Shown piece after piece: positions 55,748 to 64,000 of a stretch of DNA of 64,000 nucleotides. The notes under the pieces were generated by a model. That model was not told where the DNA came from, made no database searches, and saw only the letters and a list, made by a program, of their open reading frames with translations. A program made the position numbers and the translations under genes. The stretch covers positions 1,272,851 through 1,336,850 of the forward strand of contig BCJJ01000011.1 of assembly GCA_039545355.1 (NCBI GenBank). Reading direction: 5' to 3'. Positions within the stretch are counted from its first letter, which is position 1. Each line of letters starts with the position of its first letter. This DNA comes from Trichosporon coremiiforme. Its lineage: Eukaryota; Basidiomycota; Tremellomycetes; Trichosporonales; Trichosporonaceae.

Positions 55748-57507
55748 GGTTGTCGTTTTTGCGGATGGCGAAAAGAGGGCTAAGAGAGGTGGTCGGGTCT
55801 TAAAGAAGTAGGTAGAAGGTGACGAGGCCGGCTCGTTGATTGAAGTGCTGTTTTGTTGTGGCCGTCGAGGCGAGGTTACCAGAACCTTGAAACGCTAGAT
55901 GGTAGACTTGGTGCCGGTACGAATCCGTTGTCACAGACAGCGGCGAACCGATTGAAGGGGGAAGTGTCGGTCTTCTTGAAGGTAGAAAAAGAGGGGGCTG
56001 TCTCTTTGTCGTCTTTATGCTAAGGTTGTCGTTAGTCTGGGGTTTCTCATGGATGCTAGGAATATAACAAGCAAGCAGTGTAGTGGCCGGAATAAGAGGT
56101 TACTGTGAGGGAAGGCGAAGAATGAGGAGAAGGGAAAACGGGAAGAGGGGAGAACAAAGCGGGACGGTGAGTTTGGTACTGATATGACTCTGCAAGACGT
56201 GCCGATTCGCCTTCGGACAGCAGGCTTGAGCTTGGTTCTCGCAAGGAAAGTGTTCCAGCCTTTGACGGGCGACGCTATGTCAGAGGCTCCGTGCTTCTTT
56301 CTCGGGCGCCCCAAGCGTCGTCGTTGGCTCCAATGACAGTCCGACATGACCTGAGGAAGGCTTGACGAGTGACTGTACACAAAAGCGAGTTGGCGGCGTG
56401 CGCGCGAACGACGACGCGACGCCCGGGGACGCCGAGGGGGTTCGTGCGACAAGGAGGTTGTATCAGATGCACAGACCGCACCCAAACTTGGCACAGCCGG
56501 CGCGCCTGGCACTGATGTGCGTGTCCTTGTTCTTCACCGGTCCTGCTTCTCTTCCTCCTTCATTCTTCCCTCATCGCCATCACCGCTTGCTCATCACTGA
56601 TTAACACTCACAAGGCGAAAGACTAACAAAAGGGTGAGAGTCTCCTCGATATCTTGAAAACGGGTCGAAAGAAAAAGCCGGCACTTACGGTCGTCGTTCA
56701 AGACACGCGTGCTTTGTCATGGACTTTTGGAATCGTCGGGGCGCGACAAGGGGGTGGTGGCTTACCGCGAAGCGCAAGTCGGTTCGGGAAGAGGAACCGG
56801 GTTGAGCAATCTTGTTCTTCGGGAGGGAAGGCGCCAACTCTTTGTCGAGGGCGGAAGGCTTTAGGACGAGGTTGGCTGGTGGCCTAGACTGGCGGCAACG
56901 AAAGCGAAGGGATTAGACGAGAAAGCGAATGAAGAGAAGTTGGGGAAGGGAGGTAGACGGAACAACACAAGAAACGTCTAAGGCGTGCAGGTTGTGTTGC
57001 GGTCAAGCAAAGGCCAGCAGACGCAGCGGGCGGCGAGGCTGGGTGGTGTGGGCTGATTAAAACGGGTGTGCGTAAGTAACGGCGGTGTGTCCTACTTGGC
57101 GCGTGTGTGCGGGGCGAGTAGGATGGCGAGGGGGCGTTGAGGGGTAACGTCGGAGGGGTGACGGCGAGCGTAGGTATACCTGTGTATGTGGTGTACGAGC
57201 TTGTCGGATGGGTGTGGGTGGGTTTGGAGATGAGCCTCACCGTCTGACCAGCAAACGGGGGTGGTTGAGGGATATGGGCGAAAGAGAAAGTGTTCGTAAA
57301 GAGAGTGAAGCAAAGGACTACGAGCGGGCGCGGCGGGGGAGAGTGGCCGGCTGGAGTGGGCTTGTCGTGCTGTTCTGTCTGAGAAAGCGAGACAGCAAGC
57401 CGGCTTTGTCGAGCTAGAAGCGTAAGTAGGAGAAGGAGTGATGAGAGTAGGCAAAGTGTCGTAAGCCTATCGTAGGGGGTGAGCACGGTGAGGCTGCGAG
57501 CGCGATG
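55748..57507 (-). promoter_or_regulatory. Apparent long spliced 5' leader of the Ser/Pro-rich gene
   Basis: On the minus strand, 55748-56047 and 56721-57507 contain no ATG, whereas the plus strand of the same stretch has many. The ATGs that do occur (56050, 56347 and others) lie mainly inside a candidate intron 56688-56020. It has a GTAAGT donor at 56688-56683 and a CTAAC branch with a TTAG acceptor at 56020. The exonic parts are pyrimidine-rich on the minus strand. Transcription and splicing are inferred, not shown. Confidence 0.5.
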
Positions 57508-60500
57508 CATTTCTTTGGCGGAAGCATGGGTTGAACCCGGGCAGGAGACCGTCAGGGCCGCGTGCCCAGGGTGTTGCTGGATGCAGCGAGCGCTGCAGAG
57601 TGACTGCCAGTCTGGGGGGTAGATGGCTTGTGCAGTGAGTGTCCTCATTAGGACCGCGGGACCCTGGCGCCAGCCGGACGCGTCGAGCCTAGCGTTGCGC
57701 CCTAACTGCCTCTCCTGGGGGTGACCTGCGCGACCTGCACATGCTCGCACCATTGCGTCCCCGCGTTCCTGGCTAGCCTGGCTGGCACCCGCGCACACCA
57801 CCCAAGGACAGTGTCTGGCGTCCAACCCTAAACTGCCAGTTGGTTTCAGGCCGTTCAATGCGCCCCCGCCGAAACTGCCTCCGCCACGTCTGCCTCTCCT
57901 CTGCTCCCATGCCTCACACCGCCATGCTAACGTAAAATCACGTCTGCACGTCTGGCAACTCGCACTTGGCCCCTGCGCCCTTGCGCCTCTCCTCCTGTGC
58001 CCTCCCTGCCGTCTGCACACTGCACACATTCAGACACGCTACACGCGACACGAACGCGACGCCCCCTGGCAACCACCCAACCAAGAGTCGCACGACACAT
58101 GACTCGTCCACCCGGCGCGATTGATTTTCATTGCACCACCTGCTCACCAGCCCCTCAGATGCCCATATGCCCGTATCCGTCTCATGTACGGCAAGACCCT
58201 GCAGTCCGCCAAGCCAGCCTCCATCTGCGCTGTGCATCAGTCGTACATGATATCATGTCCTTATCACCCACCACAACGAATGCATGCACAGCGACGCCAG
58301 TGGGTTTTAGGCGTACGCCTGCTTCCTGACTCCTGGAGACGTGAGAGAGCTTTGGTGCCCTGCGCGCCATCACTCCGACTTGCGAGTGCAGCTCCCAGTG
58401 AGCAGTGCACAGTTGTGCCGTCGTGTGCCCACGGGCCAGGAAAAGTCAGGAGCTCGTACCAGGATTTCGGCACTTGTGCCAGCCTTCAGAACGACGGCGC
58501 CAACCGCGGCGCGCGCGGCGCCGAGGATCTCTATTGTAGCTCCAGCTCCTCTAGCTCCCAAATGGCCCAGATGACTCAATGTGAACGCACAAGTCATTGC
58601 CCTCCTGGCCCTGCGGGCCATGTATGCCATGTATAGAAATGCACCTGTGTGATCCAGATTGCGGCGCGCGGCTTGGCGTGCGTACCCGCATCAATCTTGA
58701 TGCAATACAGATCACCAAACTTCACAACGGCAATGTACGGCACCAAGGACCTGGTGCAAACCCACAATACAGGAAACTGTACAGCCCGCCCACACTTCGC
58801 ATGTGCCCTCAGGTGCCGCTGCAGTAGTGAGTGCCCTATCCGCGCACTCGGCCAGACTCTGCCAGATGACAATATTACAGCATGCGTCCTTTCTCTTTAC
58901 CCTCAGACTGCATCCGTGAGACAAAGCCAGTGTTCGATTCGATTACAGCGCCCGCTGGGCTACCCGCGATCGTCGCTTCGTACACCCTTTGCATCTGTTT
59001 ACGAACACACTTACACACAGTTACGCAGACATGAATGGTCGGATCAGTGGCGTATGTGTCATGAATCGGCGGCCCAGCGGGCAAAGATTGTGGTGGGTTT
59101 GTCCTGGTGAGAACGTCTCGTATGCCTCGGTTAGCTGTGGAGCCAGCTTGCCCAGGACGACAGCGCAAGAAAGAGAGTTCGGAAAATGTAAACAACCAGT
59201 CGGTCCGTAAACATGCATACACCTTGCTTTCTGCCCAGCCGCAGCACCAGCTCGCCCCAGCACGCCCCAACCCACGGCGTCTCGAAGCAAAAGCCCAGAC
59301 GTCGCCCCAGCCCTCCAGCATACGAGCGAACGCAGTGTACCCTTCGAAACCGAACCCAAGACTCGGCGGAACATGTCAAATACAGGGTGGTCATGAAGGC
59401 TGGTCATCCACGCACTCCTCCAATGACTGGGTCTCGACTTCAGGCAGATTCTGTGACACGCCAAACAAAGCCAGCTCGCGCGACTGACTTTTATGATTGC
59501 TTTTCCGAGTCTGTGTAAGTACCTGGGTAGATGTGAATTGAACTCTCCGCGGGCCCGAGAGTCAAGTCTCATTCAGGCGTGACCCGGAATGCGCCATGCA
59601 CTGCAATAATGACTGGTGGAGTGCACAGAAGGCGTCACCCCTCCGCTCCAGGACTGACATGGTCGTTGGGGTGGAGGTGGTGAAGAGTGGAGATGTCGGT
59701 GTGCACCCCACCACGCCCACCGCCCACCACCTACCACAGCATCACATGAGCGCTTCGCTCCAACAGCTTGGCACCGTAGCTGGAGGCAGGATGGAGAACT
59801 TGGCAACTGACCGAGGACAGTCTTTGGGTCACCCAGCAGTGTTAAATTGTCACTTGCGATACAATTGTTTCGGCCCAGCAGCGACATGAGCGCCACGACC
59901 TTTGTTCGGTCCCCACCGCCCCCGAGGACCGACAAGAACTCCGACACAGCGTATCTCTCAGCGTGTCTCTACGACTGAGTGCACACTGTACGGCGTGACA
60001 GAGCGGTCTCGTATGATGTGGCCGGCAAGTCTGGGCCAGCTGCCCCGGCGGAATGCAGATAACGAAGTAGAGCGGTGACGGTCGTACTGGATACATACCA
60101 CTGGCATGCTTTGCTTTCATCCTGCGCATTAGACCGGTGCTAAGGCGCGCGGAGCGCGTTAAAGGCGGAGTGGAAACGTAATGGATCATCTCTGGGGCAG
60201 CGCTGGGGAATTGGCAACTAACCGGGTACCCAACCGGCGGTCATGAGCGGGGGCATCGTTGCCCGCCCTCCCCCCCTGGTCTCAAACAGCGAAGCGGTGA
60301 CATGAGAAGTATGCAGCCGAGGCACAGAGTAGGCCTCGTAGGCAATGACTGGTGTACCTCGCAGATACGCAGATATGCGTACCTAGCAGCGCGTTGTCAA
60401 GCTGCAAATCCAAACGGACGCGACTGCGATTTGCTCTTCAGCAGTCTGTACGGCTACAACATCTGTGCAGCTGTGCACGCGCACGGCCTCGATAACGTCG

Positions 60501-61078
60501 ACACACTTCAGAAGCACGCGCCGCATGCGCCGCATGCAAGCGCGCAAACGAAAGAAACGCACCCGGGGCACTGTCTCCAGGGCCTGGCCCAGTAGAGCGG
60601 TACCGTCCCCAACTCCCCAGTCCATGCTTCTCGCTCTTTATGCATACCTGTCTCGTACAATCAGCGCCCAGTACCAGCGTTATGCCCCCTGTTCCCCAAG
60701 ACTGTGCGCTCCGCTACGCAGACATTGCGAGGAGGCCAGGAAGAGGGAAGAGGGGAGGGCTCACGTCACGGCGATCACACGTTACATCAGCCCCCTATCG
60801 TACCTAGAGGCGTGACTATTCACTCGTTACAAGTCTCCCCATTTCCCCCCAGCCGTCTCGCGTGTACACTACACCGAGCTATTCTAGACGTTCCGAATAC
60901 CGGCCCACGGCTGTAGCCAAGCCCATACGTCGCGGTTGACGCGCTATTTTCGCGCTGTCCGGCGGATCCAGCGGAGTGTAATGTCGGCAAGGTCATACTG
61001 ACTGCGCGGCATGCGCGGCTGACTGGTGCTGATGTCCAGCACGTGTAGCCTGTGCCCATCTATCCTCCGCGCCCCTGC
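57508..61078. other. Gene-poor stretch between the Ser/Pro-rich gene and the alpha/beta hydrolase
   Basis: No exon with a recognisable product is visible on either strand. The open frames are short, differ in composition from the coding regions, and do not chain by splice sites. It likely contains the distal promoter of the minus-strand gene at 54446-55747 and the 3' flank of the hydrolase gene. I checked for tRNA B-box-like sequences; the one at about 57525-57545 does not fold. Confidence 0.45.
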
Positions 61079-62089
61079 CTACGACCGGCTCATCCCTGCC
61101 TTCATCGCTTCCGGCACAAAGTAATCCAGCACGGCGGGCAAGACCGCCGCGACATCCCCATGTCCGCCCTCGTATGCCTCGAGCTGCCCCCGTGGCAGAC
61201 GCGCAACCATCGGCCGCACCATACTAATCGGCGCGGCCTTATCGCCCAGCGCATGCCACACGCGTACCTCCTTCTCGACCTCTCCGTAGGGTATCTCCCA
61301 CGGGCGCGACAGGAGACGCGTCTCGTGCGTGAACCCCTCCACACCGCCGACGAAGGGCTCGAGTAGCGTGCGGAGGACCGCCTCCTTTTGTGCGGCTGCA
61401 GCGGCTGGGTCGAGTGACTCGGGGGAGAGGGACGCGATCCACGTGTCGATCCGCTTCTGGACCGAAGGGAGCGTCACTGCCCATCGACCTCCGGCGAGTA
61501 AGGCCGCCGCGAGGGGCGCGAACAGCAGTGTTCTCGCCAGAAGGGCAGCGACGCGCCTCGCGCTCGAGCTATCATTGACGGGTCCGTCCCACGGCGGCGC
61601 GGTCGCCAGTAGTCCCACCTTATCCACGCGCGGTTCTCTGGCCAGCGCGAGCGCGTACGGACCCCCGCCACTCGCGCCAAGGATCGAGAAGCGCTCAACA
61701 CCGAGCGCGTCCGCGACGGCCAGCACGTCACTGGGATAGTCGCGGATGGAGTAGGGACGGAACGTGGACTGCCCAAACCCAGGCCGGTCGGGGGACACGA
61801 CGCGTATCCCCCTCTCTGTGGCGAGTGGCGCGAGTCCGGCCGCCTCAAGACGCGAGGAGGGGTAGCCGTGCAGGAAGAAGAGCGTGGATGTCGGATTCGG
61901 AGGCGTTGAGACGGAGTACGCGATGCGGCGGTGGGGCAGGCGAAGCACCTCTGTGTCACTGTGGGAAACTGGGCTGTCGTTGGAATTGGGGCTGGCGTTG
62001 CCCGCAGTGCGCGCGCGGGGGGCAGTTGAGGAATGCCGGACGGCACGAACGGGCTGGCGCAGTCGAGATGTGTGTGTGAGCAGCCGCAT
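61079..62089 (-). CDS. Alpha/beta-fold hydrolase, possibly mitochondrial
   Basis: A single exon of 336 residues. The N-terminus (MRLLTHTSRLRQPVRAVRHS) is Arg-rich without acidic residues and looks like a mitochondrial presequence. The fold shows the HGYP oxyanion-hole region at about 74-77, SPDRPGFGQS, the nucleophile elbow GASGGG with Ser140, Asp283 (GDK) and His310 (GGHGD), which complete a catalytic triad. A lid-like helical insertion occupies residues about 170-260. Hydrolases of this group include esterases, lipases and epoxide hydrolases, and the substrate cannot be assigned. The gene is divergent from the copper ATPase, with 564 bp between start codons. Confidence 0.82.
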   Translation of the reverse strand: MRLLTHTSRLRQPVRAVRHSSTAPRARTAGNASPNSNDSPVSHSDTEVLRLPHRRIAYSVSTPPNPTSTLFFLHGYPSSRLEAAGLAPLATERGIRVVSPDRPGFGQSTFRPYSIRDYPSDVLAVADALGVERFSILGASGGGPYALALAREPRVDKVGLLATAPPWDGPVNDSSSARRVAALLARTLLFAPLAAALLAGGRWAVTLPSVQKRIDTWIASLSPESLDPAAAAAQKEAVLRTLLEPFVGGVEGFTHETRLLSRPWEIPYGEVEKEVRVWHALGDKAAPISMVRPMVARLPRGQLEAYEGGHGDVAAVLPAVLDYFVPEAMKAGMSRS

Positions 62090-62653
62090 GGAAGAGTGGG
62101 TAAATGAGACTGGATGATGGGCGGACGGAATGGATACCGGGCATCGGAGCGACGTGCGCGAGCGCGAGCGCGCTGGGAGCTTCGGGTCCGAGCTGCGTAG
62201 CTGCGGGTTAGCGCTAATGCCTCAGTGAGCACGGTGTCATCATGAGGTGTAGTTGAGCTAGTCGCGTGGATATCGCTGCGGCGGTAGGCGTCAGCAGCCT
62301 GTGGCAATCGGCAACCTTCTGTGATAACGGGCGGGCGATAAGGCTGAGTGATGGGTTAATTGCGGTTGAGGGAGATCAGCGGTGGAGCCATGAGTCATCT
62401 GCGAGATTATCGCGGCCCGAGCAGTCGGCGAGTTTCCCAGACGCCGGACGGGACGCGGGACCAGATTCGCCACCCAACTGATGATCGCCTTTCATGCCTG
62501 CCGAGCCCACGGCCACGGCAGATTCCATGAATCAGGTGGCGCACCCGTTCCATCATGTAATCCGTCGCGAAAAGCCCTCATCCTCCTCTCCTATATCTTG
62601 CCAGCCCCTCATCTCATCATGCATCCTCATCCCTTGCACACTCACTCACCAAG
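62090..62653. promoter_or_regulatory. Divergent region between the hydrolase and copper ATPase genes
   Basis: 564 bp containing both promoters. The part just upstream of 62654 is C/T/A-rich. I did not identify a specific copper-response element. Confidence 0.4.
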
Positions 62654-64000
62654 ATGCCCGACATCCCCACACATCTCCTCACAGCCTCGCTGCTCGTCAA
62701 CAACATGCACTGCCCGTCGTGCATCGACACCATCCGGGCCGCACTCGCAAACGTCCCCTCGGTGCACAACCTCACCGTGTCCCTGCTCCTGCACCGGATA
62801 ACCTTCAACGTGGACTCGAAGCGCTCCGCCTCCGTCATCGAGCACGTGAAACGCATTCTCCGAACAGAAGGCTTCAGCGTCGCGACGCCCGATGAGCCGG
62901 AACAGCCCGAGGTGGACGAGCTGCCTGCGGGGTTCCTGGGCCGGCTGGTCGGCAAGCGGCGCGAAGTGCGCGCCGAGAAGCGTGAGGTGGCGCGGCGGAG
63001 ACAACACCTCGAGCGGTGCGAGCAGTGTCGCGCCGAGGCACTCGGGGTCAGCGAGAAGAAGGCCGAGGGCACGCTCAAGACGACACTGTCGATCGAGGGC
63101 ATGACGTGCGGCAGCTGCAGCGCCGGTATCGCGTCTGCACTTGAAGCCAACCCCCTCGTGCTCGACGGGAACATTAGCGTACTCACCTCGTCTGGCGTGA
63201 TTACGCACAAGGCCGGAATAAGCGGGGACGAGCTCGTTGATCTCGTCGAGGACCTGGGGTACGAAGCGAAAGTGATCGAGAGCGTCCCCGAGACGCCAGC
63301 GGGTGGAGACAAGCTCGTCACGACAACCTACTCGATCGAGGGCATGACGTGCGCGTCATGCACATCCAGCATCGAGGCGGGACTGAAGGACGTTGACGGG
63401 ATCGAGAAAGTCGATATCAATCTGCTCAACTCGCAGGGCACGGTGACGCACCGCGCGAGCCTGTCTGACGCGTCGATCAAGGAGCTCATCGAGGACATTG
63501 GCTTTGGCGCCGAGGTCGTGCGCACCCAAGACGCAGAGGACGGCGAGCGCTCCGTCACGATCCGAGTTGATGGTGTGTTCTGCGGAAACTGCATCACACA
63601 GCTGAACGCGTACCTCGCAACCCTCAAAGATGTGCGCTACACACCCTTCACGCTGAAGAGTCCCCAGACGACCATCACGTACACCCCGAGAGAACCGTAC
63701 ACCGTCCGCGAGCTCGTACGAGGGCTAGCAGGCGTCGCGCCTGAGTTTGACGCTGAGGTCGTCCGCCCCGCCTCGGTCAGCGAACGCAGTCAAGCGATCC
63801 AGCGCCGCGAAGTCAAGGTGCTCGCCGCCCACCTCGTCGCGGCCGTGATCCTCGCGATCCCGACATTCATCATCGCCATCGTCTCCATGGTCATGCTGCC
63901 GATGGACCACCCCTTCCGCCGATTCTGGGACACAGCCGTGTGGGGCGGCGCGAACCGGGGCACGATCGTGCTGTGGGCGCTGGCGACTGTCGTGCAGTTC
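62654..64000 (+). CDS. CCC2: Copper-transporting P-type ATPase (CCC2-like), 5' part; runs off the window
   Basis: 449 codons are present without an intron, and the gene continues beyond 64000. The start is supported by the context CCAAGATGCC. Four CxxC metal-binding-like modules are visible: MHCPSC (Cys20/Cys23), GMTCGSC (Cys152/155), GMTCASC (Cys233/236) and FCGNC (Cys310/313). A CEQC motif lies in the linker after the first. From about residue 392 the first transmembrane helices start (VLAAHLVAAVILAIPTFII), as in P1B-type ATPases. The catalytic DKTG and CPC motifs lie outside the window. CCC2 pumps Cu(I) into the Golgi for multicopper oxidases. Copper rather than zinc or cadmium specificity is inferred from the GMTCxxC modules and domain order. 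Confidence 0.9.
   Translation, partial: MPDIPTHLLTASLLVNNMHCPSCIDTIRAALANVPSVHNLTVSLLLHRITFNVDSKRSASVIEHVKRILRTEGFSVATPDEPEQPEVDELPAGFLGRLVGKRREVRAEKREVARRRQHLERCEQCRAEALGVSEKKAEGTLKTTLSIEGMTCGSCSAGIASALEANPLVLDGNISVLTSSGVITHKAGISGDELVDLVEDLGYEAKVIESVPETPAGGDKLVTTTYSIEGMTCASCTSSIEAGLKDVDGIEKVDINLLNSQGTVTHRASLSDASIKELIEDIGFGAEVVRTQDAEDGERSVTIRVDGVFCGNCITQLNAYLATLKDVRYTPFTLKSPQTTITYTPREPYTVRELVRGLAGVAPEFDAEVVRPASVSERSQAIQRREVKVLAAHLVAAVILAIPTFIIAIVSMVMLPMDHPFRRFWDTAVWGGANRGTIVLWALATVVQF

Noticed and set aside
57520..57550. A tRNA B-box-like GGGTTCAACCC
   Set aside because: The flanking bases do not form a five-pair T stem and no A-box or acceptor stem is found at the right distance.
56884..58029. 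A 381-codon minus-strand open frame in the gene-poor region
   Set aside because: Its start is not an ATG within the frame's first part, the translation is Pro/Thr/His/Cys-rich without domains, and most of it overlaps the ATG-free leader-like stretch.
59021..59572. A 183-codon minus-strand open frame
   Set aside because: No recognisable domain, atypical composition, and no splice-linked neighbours.
62654..64000. Treating the short plus-strand frames here (62494-62895 and 62892-63104) as genes
   Set aside because: A continuous frame from 62654 to the window end encodes repeated GMTCxxC modules; the short frames are out-of-phase shadows.
1..64000. A biosynthetic, mating-type or defence gene cluster
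   Set aside because: The genes are unrelated housekeeping functions with no pheromone, homeodomain, PKS/NRPS or other cluster hallmark genes.

Overview
The window looks like nuclear DNA from a basidiomycete yeast, most likely a tremellomycete close to Trichosporonales (Trichosporon, Cutaneotrichosporon or Vanrija-like). The reasons are GC-rich, compact genes on both strands; many very short introns (mostly 33-60 nt) with GTRAGT donors and a CTRAC branch site only a few bases before the AG; and gene families typical of that group, including a CAP10-type (GT90) glycosyltransferase, an OCH1-type (GT32) glycosyltransferase, an Msb1/Mug8-domain protein and a Bre4/FUSC-like membrane protein. I saw no rRNA, tRNA, CRISPR array, transposon or viral sequence. 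The one assembly gap is 120 N at 54239-54358.

Layout from left to right: MED1 (minus); a 13-exon FUSC/DUF2421 membrane protein (plus); a large disordered protein with a repeated basic motif (minus); the DEAD-box helicase DRS1 (plus); a GT32 mannosyltransferase-like protein (minus); SMC6 (minus); a GNAT acetyltransferase (minus); a GRIP-domain golgin, IMH1-like (minus); ESCRT-III VPS20 (plus); a candidate ORC6 (plus); the histone N-terminal acetyltransferase NAA40 (minus); a Ser/Thr-rich single-pass wall-sensor-like protein (minus); a small multi-pass membrane protein (plus); LAS1 (plus); a GT90/CAP10 glycosyltransferase (plus); an MSB1-like morphogenesis protein (plus); an Aurora kinase (minus); the mitochondrial Lon protease PIM1 (minus); a gap; an unrecognised Ser/Pro-rich protein (minus); about 5.3 kb without a recognisable gene; an alpha/beta hydrolase (minus); and the 5' part of a CCC2-type copper ATPase (plus) running off the right edge.

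For all genes except the truncated one, exon boundaries were read by eye from splice signals, and in every final model the summed exon length is a multiple of three. The genes are housekeeping functions (transcription, ribosome biogenesis, genome maintenance, membrane traffic, glycosylation, mitochondrial proteolysis, copper delivery) and do not form an evident pathway cluster. I found no convincing new multi-gene system. The most notable non-coding signal is a set of long upstream stretches, about 500-790 nt each, that contain no ATG on the sense strand of the following gene. These point to long 5' leaders, one of them apparently spliced. Other points of interest are a threefold basic motif in the 1070-residue unknown protein, a possible in-frame cassette exon in the MSB1-like gene, four CxxC metal-binding-like modules in the copper ATPase, and low-complexity DNA repeats inserted into the NAA40 and Lon coding regions.
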